Both the position numbers and the translations under genes were made by a program. A stretch of DNA of 64,000 bases from Ferrovibrio sp. MS7 (lineage in GTDB: Bacteria > Pseudomonadota > Alphaproteobacteria > Ferrovibrionales > Ferrovibrionaceae). The notes beneath the pieces were generated by a model. The model had not been told where the DNA came from, did no database searches, and saw only the letters and a list, made by a program, of their open reading frames with translations. Below, one piece after another: positions 28,208-36,216 of this stretch; position 1 is the first letter of the stretch, and each line of letters begins with the position of its first letter. The stretch is from the NCBI RefSeq assembly GCF_038404985.1, contig NZ_JBBKBA010000001.1, positions 2,570,001-2,634,000 of the forward strand, read 5' to 3'.

Positions 28208-29071
28208 CTACCAGGAAGAGTCGTTGTTGCGGCCGATCCGGCCGGCACGCATCATCAGGTCGCGCAGGGCCTCGAAGGCCATCATCTTCGCCATGTGATC
28301 GACACTGGCGCGGGTTTCCGCCATCTGCTGCGCCACCGTGGTGGCGGCAGGGGTCTGCCCGCCATTAGCCGTCTGCCCCGGCGCTTCGGCGAATTGCTCC
28401 AGGCCCTCGGCATGGGCTTCCAGCTTGCGGGTAAAATAGGCGTGGATGTCGCCGACGCTGCGCTTGCGGCCCATGCTGTCGAAGAACACGCCGCTATTGC
28501 TGGCGGCTGCATCCGGCAGCAGATCGGCCGCCGGCATGTCGGGGCGGTCGCGCAGTGCCGTGAGGAACTTGGTGGCGCCGTTGCTGCCGAGGAAATGGCC
28601 GAGATACAGTTCTGTCTTGCCGACCTCGACGCCGAATTCACGCGACAGCATGGCCTGGTTGCCACGGGCATATTCGGCGGCCATGGCGGCGGCAACGCGT
28701 GGGTCGTCGCGCAAGGCCAGGATCGCCTGGCGGTCGGCTGCGTCGGCGATACGCGGGCGGCCATCGCTGCCGGTGGTGATCTTGGCGGCCTGATCGGCGA
28801 GGCCGTATTTGCCGCCGTGGTCGCGCACCATCTCCAGCCAGGTGCTCTCGATGAACTGGAACATGCCGCGCGCCGAGCTGGTGCGGGCCTGGGCATCGGT
28901 GCGGAAACCGCTTTCCTGCGCCGCCTGCGACACCAGATAGGCGAAATCCACGCCAGTGCTGCGGCTGGCCTGGCGCAGCGTGTCGAGGATTTCGGTGCTC
29001 ACCTTGTGCTGGCCGACCCGGACATGGTCGGGGCGGGAGGCGAGGGAACTGGGCGGGATCGGCGCGGCCAT
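28208..29071 (-). CDS. Lytic transglycosylase-like (SLT) protein
   Basis: 287-aa protein with an SLT-type muramidase fold: FAYLVSQAAQESGFRTDAQARTSSARGMFQFIESTW contains the catalytic Glu and the GMFQ motif. It cleaves the glycan strand of peptidoglycan. No signal peptide is seen, as in several alphaproteobacterial relatives tied to flagella or secretion, which may use a non-classical route. The C-terminal 80 residues are a Gln/Ala/Thr-rich linker and a helix (VDHMAKMMAFEALRDLMM). RBS AAAGAGA precedes ATG 29071. Confidence 0.82.
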   Translation of the reverse strand: MAAPIPPSSLASRPDHVRVGQHKVSTEILDTLRQASRSTGVDFAYLVSQAAQESGFRTDAQARTSSARGMFQFIESTWLEMVRDHGGKYGLADQAAKITTGSDGRPRIADAADRQAILALRDDPRVAAAMAAEYARGNQAMLSREFGVEVGKTELYLGHFLGSNGATKFLTALRDRPDMPAADLLPDAAASNSGVFFDSMGRKRSVGDIHAYFTRKLEAHAEGLEQFAEAPGQTANGGQTPAATTVAQQMAETRASVDHMAKMMAFEALRDLMMRAGRIGRNNDSSW

Positions 29072-29168
29072 GGTCTCTTTGCGGTTAGACTCATCCGATT
29101 CGCAGCTTGATCCCGGTTGGCAAAGAAACCGTTAATGTGGGGGCATTGAGTCGCGTGGAGGCAGCAGG

Positions 29169-30239
29169 TTGCAAGCAGTGATCGAGGCTATCGACTGGCA
29201 GCAGGATGGGCCCTGGCTGGCCTTGCTTGGGCTGCTGCTCGGGCTTGGACTGCTGCTGGCCGTATTCGACCTGCTCGACCGCTGGGCGGCCTCGCATCTC
29301 GCCATCGACCGCGTGGCGCTGGCGACCCGTTATGGCGGTTTCATGAATTCCTGGGCGGTGTTCGGGCGTGGCGCCACCGATTACCGTGATCTCAAGCCGA
29401 TGTTTCCCGGTGCCGAGGCAGCCGAGATGGCACGCTACGGCGATGGCACCGCCTGCATCGTGGCGCGGTTCAACGATCCGGCCCTGGCGCGGGCGCAGAT
29501 CGAGCGCGGCAATGGCCGTTCGCTCGGCAGTTTCGCGGCTGCCGGTGTCGAGATCGGCGAGGCCGGCCTGACTTTCGCCACCGTCGAGTCCGGCGAGCGT
29601 GCGCGCTACCGCGTCGGGCAATGGCTGGCGGTGGAAGACACCTTGCTGGCGGTCTATGGCCCGGATCCGGCGGCATTGGCGAAGCGGCGGCGGCAATTGC
29701 CGTGCCTGCAACAGCGCCATGTGCTGCCCGCGCTGGTCTGGCTGCGCAGCCGCGCCGGTTTCTCGCTGCTTGCCGCGTTGTGGCTGCTGCTGCTCGGCGC
29801 CGGCCTGGTGCCGCTGCTGGAGCGCGTGCAGGCGGTGAAGCCGGCGGCGGGCACGGTGGTGCAGGAGGTGGCCGCTTTGCGTAGTGCGCTGCTGGCACTG
29901 GGCGAGCGGCGCAGCGTGCTGCGCGTGTCCGAGGAAGGCGATGCGTTGCGTATCGCGCGGCGCCTGGACGATCCGCGCCTTGCCGATTTGCTGGATTTGA
30001 GCGAAGGCGGGCGCTTCATTGCCGCGCTGGAATTGCGCTTTGATGATACGGCCAAGACTGTGGCGGTGTTGCGCCTCGCCGGCCGGCTGCAGGCAGCGGC
30101 CCATGCCGGTGAGCCACCCTTGCCACCGGCCCGCTGGCTCAACCTGGCTGGACTTGGGCCCGATGACGGCGCCCTGCGCGACGCGGCACGTGCCGTGGTG
30201 CTGGCTGCCGGCTGGCAATGGCAGCCCCGGCTGTTCTGA
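29169..30239 (+). CDS. Uncharacterised membrane protein
   Basis: 356-aa protein with two hydrophobic segments, one near the N terminus (LALLGLLLGLGLLLAVFDLL) and one in the middle (FSLLAALWLLLLGAGLVPLL), separated by a soluble region of about 150 residues, and a soluble C-terminal half. The start is a TTG with GGAGG 8 nt upstream; a GTG at 29178 is an alternative. I do not recognise a family. Base composition and codon use look like the neighbours, so it appears to be a real chromosomal gene. Confidence 0.68.
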   Translation: MQAVIEAIDWQQDGPWLALLGLLLGLGLLLAVFDLLDRWAASHLAIDRVALATRYGGFMNSWAVFGRGATDYRDLKPMFPGAEAAEMARYGDGTACIVARFNDPALARAQIERGNGRSLGSFAAAGVEIGEAGLTFATVESGERARYRVGQWLAVEDTLLAVYGPDPAALAKRRRQLPCLQQRHVLPALVWLRSRAGFSLLAALWLLLLGAGLVPLLERVQAVKPAAGTVVQEVAALRSALLALGERRSVLRVSEEGDALRIARRLDDPRLADLLDLSEGGRFIAALELRFDDTAKTVAVLRLAGRLQAAAHAGEPPLPPARWLNLAGLGPDDGALRDAARAVVLAAGWQWQPRLF

Positions 30240-30382
30240 GACGGCTGTTCTGAGGCAGAGGGCGAGCCGCGCGGTTTGCCGCGTTTTTCGGCAGAATCAA
30301 ACTTTCGTTAGGTAAGGCTGGCAAAGCCCCGCTCGGGCTTGCTAACCTTGGGCTTAACCCTGGAGTTGGGAGGAACAAAACC

Positions 30383-30793
30383 ATGGCCATTGGCTATAAG
30401 CAGATGGTGGCCGAAGCGCTGGCGGAAATCGTCACGCTAACGCCGGAACAGGCCGCCGCCAAACTCGGCCAGCCCGATGTGGTGCTGGTCGATATCCGCG
30501 ATCCGCGCGAACTGGAGCGTGATGGCGCGGTGCCGGGCGCGTTCCATTGCACGCGCGGCATGCTGGAATTCTGGATCGATCCGGAAAGTCCCTATCACAA
30601 GCCGGTTTTCGCCGAGGGCAAGGAATACGTGTTCTTCTGCGCCGGTGGCCTGCGTTCGGCGCTGGCCGGTCACACCGCCAAGCGGATGGGGCTGGAGAAG
30701 GTGTCGCATATCGATGGCGGCTTCGGCGCCTGGAAGAAACAGGGCCTGCCTACCGTCGAATGGGCACCCAAGCAGCATGGAGAAAAGAAATGA
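30383..30793 (+). CDS. Rhodanese-like sulfurtransferase domain protein
   Basis: Single-domain rhodanese of 136 aa. VVLVDIRDPRELERDGAVPGAFH is the conserved N-terminal region and FFCAGGLRSALAG carries the active-site Cys loop (CAGGLR), followed by HIDGGFGAWK. It can transfer sulfane sulfur or act as a redox/scavenging partner. ATG 30383 follows GGGAGGAAC. It overlaps the acyl-CoA racemase gene by 4 nt (ATGA), so it belongs to the following acyl-CoA operon. Confidence 0.92.
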   Translation: MAIGYKQMVAEALAEIVTLTPEQAAAKLGQPDVVLVDIRDPRELERDGAVPGAFHCTRGMLEFWIDPESPYHKPVFAEGKEYVFFCAGGLRSALAGHTAKRMGLEKVSHIDGGFGAWKKQGLPTVEWAPKQHGEKK

Positions 30794-31950
30794 GCGGTCC
30801 GCTTACCGGCCTGAAGGTCATTGAAATGCCGGCAATCGGCCCGGTGCCGTTCTGCGGTATGCTGCTGGCCGATCTGGGGGCCGATGTGCTGCGCCTGGAG
30901 CGTTTGGGCGATTCCGGCCTCGGCCTGCCGGTGGAGCCGAAATACGAGTTGCTGGCACGCGGCAAGCGTTCGGTGCCGGTGGACCTGAAGAATCCCGCTG
31001 GCATTGCCATGGTGCTGGACCTGATCGGCAAGGCCGATGTGGTGCTGGAAGGTTTCCGCCCCGGCGTGATGGAGCGGCTCGGCCTTGGCCCCGATGTGGC
31101 GCTGAAGCGCAATCCCGGCCTGGTCTATGGCCGCATGACCGGCTGGGGCCAGGATGGCCCGCTGGCCCAGGCGGCAGGCCATGACATCAACTATATCGCG
31201 CTGACCGGCGCGCTCGGCGCCATCGGCCCGGCTGGCGGTGCGCCCGTCGCGCCGCTCAATCTGGTTGGCGATTTCGGCGGCGGCTCGCTCTATCTCGCCA
31301 TGGGCCTGCTGGCGGCGTTGTTCGAGCGCCAGAACAGCGGCAAGGGCCAGGTGGTGGATAGCGCCATGGTGGATGGTGCCGCCTCGCTGATGACCATGTT
31401 CTATGCCTTCCGTGCCTCGGGCCGTTGGCAGGACCAGCGCGGCGTCAACATGCTGGATGGCGGCGCGCCGTGGTATGGCAGCTATGAATGCGCTTGCGGT
31501 GGCTATATCTGCATCGGTTCGATCGAGACCAAGTTCTATGCCGAACTGATCGAGAAGCTGGGCCTCGATCCCAAGGTGCTGCCCAAGCAGCATGACCGCG
31601 CCCGTTGGGGCGACCTGCGCGCCGCATTCGCCGCCGCCTTCCGCACCCGCAGCCGCGCGGAATGGTGCAAGCTGATGGAGGGCAGCGACATCTGCTTCGC
31701 GCCGGTGCTGAACCTGGAGGAAGCGACGCAGCATCCGCATATGCAGGCGCGCAACACCTTCGTCACCTTGGATGGTGTGACGCAACCCAATCCGGCGCCG
31801 CGCTTCTCGCGCACGCCGGGCGCGATCCGTCGCGGCCCGCCCGGTGCCGAGGGCACCGACAAGGCCGCCGATGGCCGCGCCGCGCTCAAGGAATGGGGCG
31901 TCGATACCTCGGCAGCCGCTGCTGCCGGCGCTCTAGGCACGGCAGCTTGA
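30790..31950 (+). CDS. CoA transferase family III, alpha-methylacyl-CoA racemase-like
   Basis: 386-aa CaiB/BaiF family protein. GLKVIEMPAIGPVPFCGMLLADLGADVLRLE at the N terminus and DLKNPAG are typical. Where CoA transferases have Asp near residue 169, this one carries the racemase pair, His in AAGHDINY and Asp in NLVGDFGGGSLYLAMG, so it likely epimerises 2-methylacyl-CoA esters for beta-oxidation of branched acids. ATG 30790 overlaps the rhodanese stop; the longer frame upstream runs inside that gene. The following SDR start overlaps its stop. Confidence 0.88.
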   Translation: MSGPLTGLKVIEMPAIGPVPFCGMLLADLGADVLRLERLGDSGLGLPVEPKYELLARGKRSVPVDLKNPAGIAMVLDLIGKADVVLEGFRPGVMERLGLGPDVALKRNPGLVYGRMTGWGQDGPLAQAAGHDINYIALTGALGAIGPAGGAPVAPLNLVGDFGGGSLYLAMGLLAALFERQNSGKGQVVDSAMVDGAASLMTMFYAFRASGRWQDQRGVNMLDGGAPWYGSYECACGGYICIGSIETKFYAELIEKLGLDPKVLPKQHDRARWGDLRAAFAAAFRTRSRAEWCKLMEGSDICFAPVLNLEEATQHPHMQARNTFVTLDGVTQPNPAPRFSRTPGAIRRGPPGAEGTDKAADGRAALKEWGVDTSAAAAAGALGTAA

Positions 31951-32702
31951 GCCGGCTCGCCGGCAAAGTCGCCTTGATTACCGGTGGCGCGTCCGGCTTT
32001 GGCCGCGCCACTGCCGGCCTGTTCCTGAAGGAAGGCGCGCGCGTCGTCATCACCGACCGCAATGCCGCAGAGGGCAAGGCGGCGGAAGCTGAACTCGGCT
32101 GCCGTTTCGTTGAACAGGATGTGACGGACGAGGCTTCCTGGCCGCTGCTGATCGATGGCATCGCCGCCATGGAAGGGCGCCTCGATATCCTGGTGAACAA
32201 TGCCGGCATCGGCGTGTTCCGTAGCGTCACCGAGATGAGCCTGAAGGAATGGCGCCGGGTGCAGGCGGTGAATGCCGATGCGGTATTCCTCGGCTGCAAA
32301 TACGCCATTCCATTGATGGAACGCGCCGGCGGCGGCTCAATCATCAATGTCGCTTCCATTGCCGGCAAGGTTGGCGCACCACTGATGGCGGCTTATTGCG
32401 CCTCCAAGGGCGCGGTAACGCTGTTTACCAAGGCGCTGGCGATGGAATGCGCCGCCGCGCGGAACAATATCCGCGTCAATTCCGTGCATCCTGGCTATGT
32501 CGAAACCGCGATGGTGCAGGGGCATATCGCGGCTGGCGCCGACCCGGAGCGCACGCGCAAGCATCTCGAATGCCTGCATCCCATCGGCCGCATGGGCCAG
32601 GTAGAGGAAATCGCCCGCGGAATCCTCTATCTTGCGGGCGATGAATCCAGTTTCATGACTGGCGCCGAGCTGGTGCTCGATGGTGGGCTGACGGCGCAGT
32701 AG
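31947..32702 (+). CDS. Short-chain dehydrogenase/reductase
   Basis: 251-aa classical SDR. TGGASGFG cofactor motif, Asp after beta-2 (ITDRNAAEG, favouring NAD), NNAG, INVASIAG (catalytic Ser) and YCASK (Tyr-x3-Lys), then HPGYVETAM. The only start that fits the family N terminus (LSRLAGKVALITGG) is TTG 31947, overlapping the racemase stop as TTGA; longer frames run inside the upstream gene. A 3-hydroxyacyl-CoA or alcohol dehydrogenase role in the same acyl-CoA pathway is likely but not proven. Confidence 0.9.
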   Translation: MSRLAGKVALITGGASGFGRATAGLFLKEGARVVITDRNAAEGKAAEAELGCRFVEQDVTDEASWPLLIDGIAAMEGRLDILVNNAGIGVFRSVTEMSLKEWRRVQAVNADAVFLGCKYAIPLMERAGGGSIINVASIAGKVGAPLMAAYCASKGAVTLFTKALAMECAAARNNIRVNSVHPGYVETAMVQGHIAAGADPERTRKHLECLHPIGRMGQVEEIARGILYLAGDESSFMTGAELVLDGGLTAQ

Positions 32703-32728
32703 TTTCGTTTTCTTTTTGGGAGGAACAG

Positions 32729-33511
32729 ATGGATCTCGGTATCAAGGGCCGCAACGCCCTGGTTTGCGCGTCGAGCAAGGGGCTGGGGCTTGGCTGTGCT
32801 GAAGCATTGGCCAAGGAAGGCGTCAACATCACCATGACGGCGCGCGGCAAGGAAACGCTGGAAGCAGCGGCGGCCCGCGTGCGTGCAATGGCGCCCGGCG
32901 TTACCGTGAAGACCGTCGCCGGCGATATCGCAACGCCGCAAGGCCGCGCCGATGCGCTTGGTACTGCCGGCGCGGTTGATATCCTGGTGAACAATGCCGG
33001 TGGTCCGCCGCCGGGCGACTTCCGCGATTGGGATCGCGATGCCTGGATCAAGGCGCTGGATGCCAACATGCTGGCGCCGATCGAACTGATCAAGGCGACG
33101 CTGGACGGCATGATCGCGCGCAAATGGGGCCGCGTGGTCAACATCACTTCGTCCTCGGTGAAGGCGCCGATTGCCATTCTCGGCCTGTCCAACGGCGCCC
33201 GCTCCGGCCTCACCGGCTTCGTCGCCGGTCTGGCGCGTCAGGTGGCGCCGCATGGCGTCACCATCAATGGCTTGCTGCCGGGCCGCTACCTGACCGACCG
33301 CCTCAAGGGCACCATCGCCGCCCAGAGCAAGAAGAGCGGGGCTGAACTCGAAGCTGAATTCGCCAAGCAGGCCGCTTCAATTCCGGCTGGCCGCTTCGGC
33401 ACGGCCGAGGAATTCGGTGAAGTCTGCGCCTTCATGTGCTCGGAACGCGCCGCCTATCTCACCGGCCAGAATATCCTGCTCGATGGCGGCAATTACCCGG
33501 GCACTTACTAA
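32729..33511 (+). CDS. Atypical SDR lacking the catalytic Tyr-Lys pair
   Basis: 260-aa SDR-fold protein with an altered cofactor loop (VCASSKGLGLG) and NNAGG. The catalytic region reads NITSSSVKAPIAILGLSNGARSGL: the Ser is present, but the usual YxxxK is replaced by LSNGAR. Such SDRs form a recognised subgroup with Ser-Asn-x-x-Arg in that place and are often annotated as 3-oxoacyl-ACP reductase-like; their chemistry is not well established. RBS GGGAGGAAC lies upstream of the ATG. It sits between the classical SDR and the carboxyltransferase gene. Confidence 0.85.
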   Translation: MDLGIKGRNALVCASSKGLGLGCAEALAKEGVNITMTARGKETLEAAAARVRAMAPGVTVKTVAGDIATPQGRADALGTAGAVDILVNNAGGPPPGDFRDWDRDAWIKALDANMLAPIELIKATLDGMIARKWGRVVNITSSSVKAPIAILGLSNGARSGLTGFVAGLARQVAPHGVTINGLLPGRYLTDRLKGTIAAQSKKSGAELEAEFAKQAASIPAGRFGTAEEFGEVCAFMCSERAAYLTGQNILLDGGNYPGTY

Positions 33512-33533
33512 AACCAACGAAACGGGGCGGGAA

Positions 33534-35081
33534 ATGAGCTGGGAACCGGAAATCGAGGAACTGCGTCGGCGTGAGGAATTCGCCCGGCAGATGGGCGGGC
33601 CGGACAAGATCAAGCGCCAGCATGATGGCGGCAAGCTGACGGTGCGCGAACGCATCACCCAGCTTCTCGATTCCGGCAGTTTTCACGAGATCGGCGCCAT
33701 CGCCGGCCGTGCCCGTTATGGCGATAACGGTGAGTTGCTCGATCTCAGCCCGACCAACTTCGTTTTCGGTCGCGGCAAGCTGGATGGTCGCCCCGTGGTG
33801 GTGGGCGGCGACGACTTCACCGTGCGCGGCGGTGCCGCCGATGCCGCGATCTGGCAGAAGCAGGTGATGAGCGAGCAGATGGCGCGCGAATTGCGCATCC
33901 CCATCGTGCGGCTGGTGGATGGCACCGGCGGCGGCGGCTCGGTGCGCTCGCTGGAAAGCGAAGGCCGCACCTATGTACCGGCCAATCCCGGCTGGGACCA
34001 TGTGGTGGCTAATCTCGGCACCGTGCCGGTGGTGGCGCTTGCGCTCGGTTCGGTCGCTGGGCTTGGGGCGGCGCGTACGGTCTCGAGCCACTTCTCGGTG
34101 ATGGTGGAAGGCATTTCGCAGATGTTCATTGCCGGCCCGCCGGTGGTGGCGCGGGCGGGCGAGACGCTGACCAAGGAGGAACTCGGCGGCGTCGAGATTC
34201 ACACCCGCTCCGGCGCCGTCGATCTGGCCGTAAGCAGCGAGGCGGAAGCCTTTGCCGCCGCCAGGCGTTTCCTCTCCTATCTGCCGAGTTCGGTCTATGA
34301 GCTGCCGCCGCGCGGGCCGCTGATTGATCCGCCGGACCGCCGCGAGGAGAAGTTGATCAGCGCCATCCCGCGTGATCGCCGCCGCGTCTACAAGATGCGC
34401 GAGATCATCGACGCAGTGGTCGATCTCGGCAGCTTCTTCGAGATGGGCAAGATGTATGGCCGCTCGGTGATCACCGGGCTGGCGCGGCTGGATGGCTGGC
34501 CGGTCGCCATCCTCGCCAGTGATCCGTATCACTATGGCGGCGGCTGGACGGCCGATGCTTCGATCAAGGTCGAGCGTTTCGTCGACATGGCCGAGACCTT
34601 CCATCTGCCGGTGGTGCATCTGGTGGATGTGCCGGGTTTTGTCATCGGCCTCGATTCCGAGAAGGCAGGCACCATCCGCCATGGCGCGCGCGCCATGGCT
34701 GCGGTGTATCAGGCCAGCGTGCCGTGGTGTTCGATCCTGGTGCGCAAGGCGTTTGGTGTTGCTGGTGCGGCCAATTCCAATGCGGCGCGGCTGCATTACC
34801 GCTATGCTTGGCCGTCCGGCGACTGGGGCAGCCTGCCGCTGGAAGGCGGCATCGAGGCAGCCTATCGCGCCGACCTTGAGGCCGCTGCGGATCCAGTGGC
34901 GCTGAAGGCGGATATCGAGGAGCGCTTGAACCGCGTCCGCTCGCCGTTCCGCACCGCCGAGAGTTTCTGGGTCGAGGAAATCATCGACCCACGCGACACC
35001 AGGCCCTTGCTCTGCGAATTCGCCAACCTCGCCGCGCCGCTGCGGCAGGCCGGGCCGGCGGCCTTGCCGTATCGGCCTTAA
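33534..35081 (+). CDS. Acyl-CoA carboxylase carboxyltransferase (beta) subunit
   Basis: 515-aa carboxyltransferase of the propionyl/methylcrotonyl/geranyl-CoA carboxylase type. It starts WEPEIEELRRREEFARQMGG and KLTVRERITQLLD; the N domain has FTVRGGAADAA and the oxyanion-hole Gly stretch GTGGGGSVRSLE; the C domain has DVPGFVIGLDSEKAGTIRHGA. It moves carboxyl from carboxybiotin to an acyl-CoA. No biotin carboxylase subunit is adjacent. ATG 33534 has GGGGCGGGAA upstream; the frame is open further into the SDR. The downstream stop is followed by a palindromic repeat. Confidence 0.9.
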   Translation: MSWEPEIEELRRREEFARQMGGPDKIKRQHDGGKLTVRERITQLLDSGSFHEIGAIAGRARYGDNGELLDLSPTNFVFGRGKLDGRPVVVGGDDFTVRGGAADAAIWQKQVMSEQMARELRIPIVRLVDGTGGGGSVRSLESEGRTYVPANPGWDHVVANLGTVPVVALALGSVAGLGAARTVSSHFSVMVEGISQMFIAGPPVVARAGETLTKEELGGVEIHTRSGAVDLAVSSEAEAFAAARRFLSYLPSSVYELPPRGPLIDPPDRREEKLISAIPRDRRRVYKMREIIDAVVDLGSFFEMGKMYGRSVITGLARLDGWPVAILASDPYHYGGGWTADASIKVERFVDMAETFHLPVVHLVDVPGFVIGLDSEKAGTIRHGARAMAAVYQASVPWCSILVRKAFGVAGAANSNAARLHYRYAWPSGDWGSLPLEGGIEAAYRADLEAAADPVALKADIEERLNRVRSPFRTAESFWVEEIIDPRDTRPLLCEFANLAAPLRQAGPAALPYRP

Positions 35082-35089
35082 AATAAAAG

Positions 35090-35183
35090 CCGTCATGCCC
35101 TGCGCAGGCAGGGCATCCACGAGTTCTTTCGTTAAGTAAAAAAAACTCTACTCGTGGATACCCCGCCTCCGCGGGGTATGACG
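35090..35183. repeat. REP-like palindromic element, two nested hairpins
   Basis: Left arm (35090-35122) and right arm (35151-35183) are inverted copies of a roughly 33-bp sequence of the form GCGTCATGCCC...GGGCATCCACGAG. Each arm contains its own hairpin (GCCCTGC/GCAGGGC-like and ACCCCGC/GCGGGGT). Bounded by GTCATGCCC and GGGTATGAC, it closely resembles the termini of the element at 50794-50920. Confidence 0.75.
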
Positions 35184-35195
35184 CTTTTTCTACCC

Positions 35196-35223
35196 TTGTC
35201 ATAACTAGACCAGTCTGTATAAT
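35196..35223 (+). promoter_or_regulatory. Promoter with operator-like spacer, TetR gene
   Basis: TTGTCA (35196-35201), 16 nt, TATAAT (35218-35223). The spacer holds AGACCAGTCT (35207-35216), an AGAC/GTCT inverted repeat like those bound by LmrA/YxaF-type TetR proteins. The expected start of transcription is at about 35230-35231, which is the ATG itself. Confidence 0.65.
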
Positions 35224-35230
35224 TCTGGTT

Positions 35231-35800
35231 ATGGCCAAACGCACCCAATCGAGCCGCGACCGCTTCGTGGAAATGGCAGCGAAGCTGTTTTCGCGCCATG
35301 GCTATGCCGCTGTAGGCCTCAATCGCATCATCGAGAAAAGCGGCGCCCCGAAAGGCTCGCTGTATCACCATTTTCCAGACGGCAAGGAGCAGCTTGCCGC
35401 CGAGGCGGTGGCCTGGGCGGCGGAAAGCTTCACCGAAACCCTGCGCGCCGAGATCGATGCCGCGCCGAGCGTGGCGGTGGCGATCTGGCGCACCGCTGAC
35501 CGCATTGCCGGCTGGCTGGAAAAATCGGGATTCCGCGATGGCTCGCCGCTCACCATCGTCGCGGTCGAGACCGGCGCCTTCAACGCAGCTCTGCGCGAGG
35601 CCTGCCGCCAGGGCTATGCGCAATGGGCTGCCATCCTCAGCGCCGCCTTGCTGGCGGAAGGGCGCAGTGAGCAGCGCGCCGAGGCGCGCGCAGAACTGAT
35701 TCTCGCCGCCTTCGAGGGAGCGATGATTCTCTGCCGCGTGCAGGCTTCCGGCGAGCCGCTGCGCGGCATTGGCCGGCAACTTGAGGAGATACTGCAATGA
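35231..35800 (+). CDS. TetR/AcrR family regulator (LmrA/YxaF type)
   Basis: 189-aa repressor. HTH: RDRFVEMAAKLFSRHGYAAVGLNRIIEKSGAPKGSLYHHFPDGKEQLAAEA, with the GAPKGSLYHHFP signature of the LmrA/YxaF/YcdC branch. The C-terminal ligand domain is helical (residues 60-189). The promoter's -10 lies 7 nt before the ATG, so the mRNA is probably leaderless. Its stop overlaps the thioesterase ATG by 4 nt, so it likely controls that gene and perhaps the upstream acyl-CoA operon. Confidence 0.92.
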   Translation: MAKRTQSSRDRFVEMAAKLFSRHGYAAVGLNRIIEKSGAPKGSLYHHFPDGKEQLAAEAVAWAAESFTETLRAEIDAAPSVAVAIWRTADRIAGWLEKSGFRDGSPLTIVAVETGAFNAALREACRQGYAQWAAILSAALLAEGRSEQRAEARAELILAAFEGAMILCRVQASGEPLRGIGRQLEEILQ

Positions 35801-36216
35801 CTGATATCGCCAAGCTGCCACCATCGCGTGAATTGCTCGAAGCGGCGATGAAGACCAGCCCGTTCACCACCTGGATCGGCACGGAACTGCTGCATTTCGA
35901 ACCCGGACAGGTGGAGATCGCCGCCAATCTGCGCAGCGAGATGACGCAGCATCATGGCTTCGCCCATGGCGCCGTGGTCGGCTACATGGCGGATACGGTC
36001 TGTGCCTGGGCGGCGGCCTCGGTGGCCGGCGACGTTGTGACGGCGGAATATAAGCTCAACCTGCTGGCGCCGGCGGTGGGGCAGCGTCTATACGCCACCG
36101 GCTCGGTGATCAAGGCCGGCAAGGCGCAGGTGGTGACGCGTGCCGATGTGTTCGCCGAACACCAGGGCACGAAGAAGATCGTCGCCACGGCCCTGGCGAC
36201 GATCGTTCGCGTCTAG
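35797..36216 (+). CDS. PaaI family hotdog-fold thioesterase
   Basis: 139-aa thioesterase of the 4HBT/PaaI type. TQHHGFAHGAVVGYMADTVCAWAA holds the HGG-like region and the catalytic Asp helix; AEYKLNLLAPA and ATGSVIKAGK follow. It hydrolyses acyl-CoA, often to clear dead-end CoA esters in catabolism of aromatic or branched acids. It is translationally coupled to the TetR gene. Its stop codon TAG shares CTAG with the stop of the convergent transporter gene. Confidence 0.9.
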   Translation: MTDIAKLPPSRELLEAAMKTSPFTTWIGTELLHFEPGQVEIAANLRSEMTQHHGFAHGAVVGYMADTVCAWAAASVAGDVVTAEYKLNLLAPAVGQRLYATGSVIKAGKAQVVTRADVFAEHQGTKKIVATALATIVRV

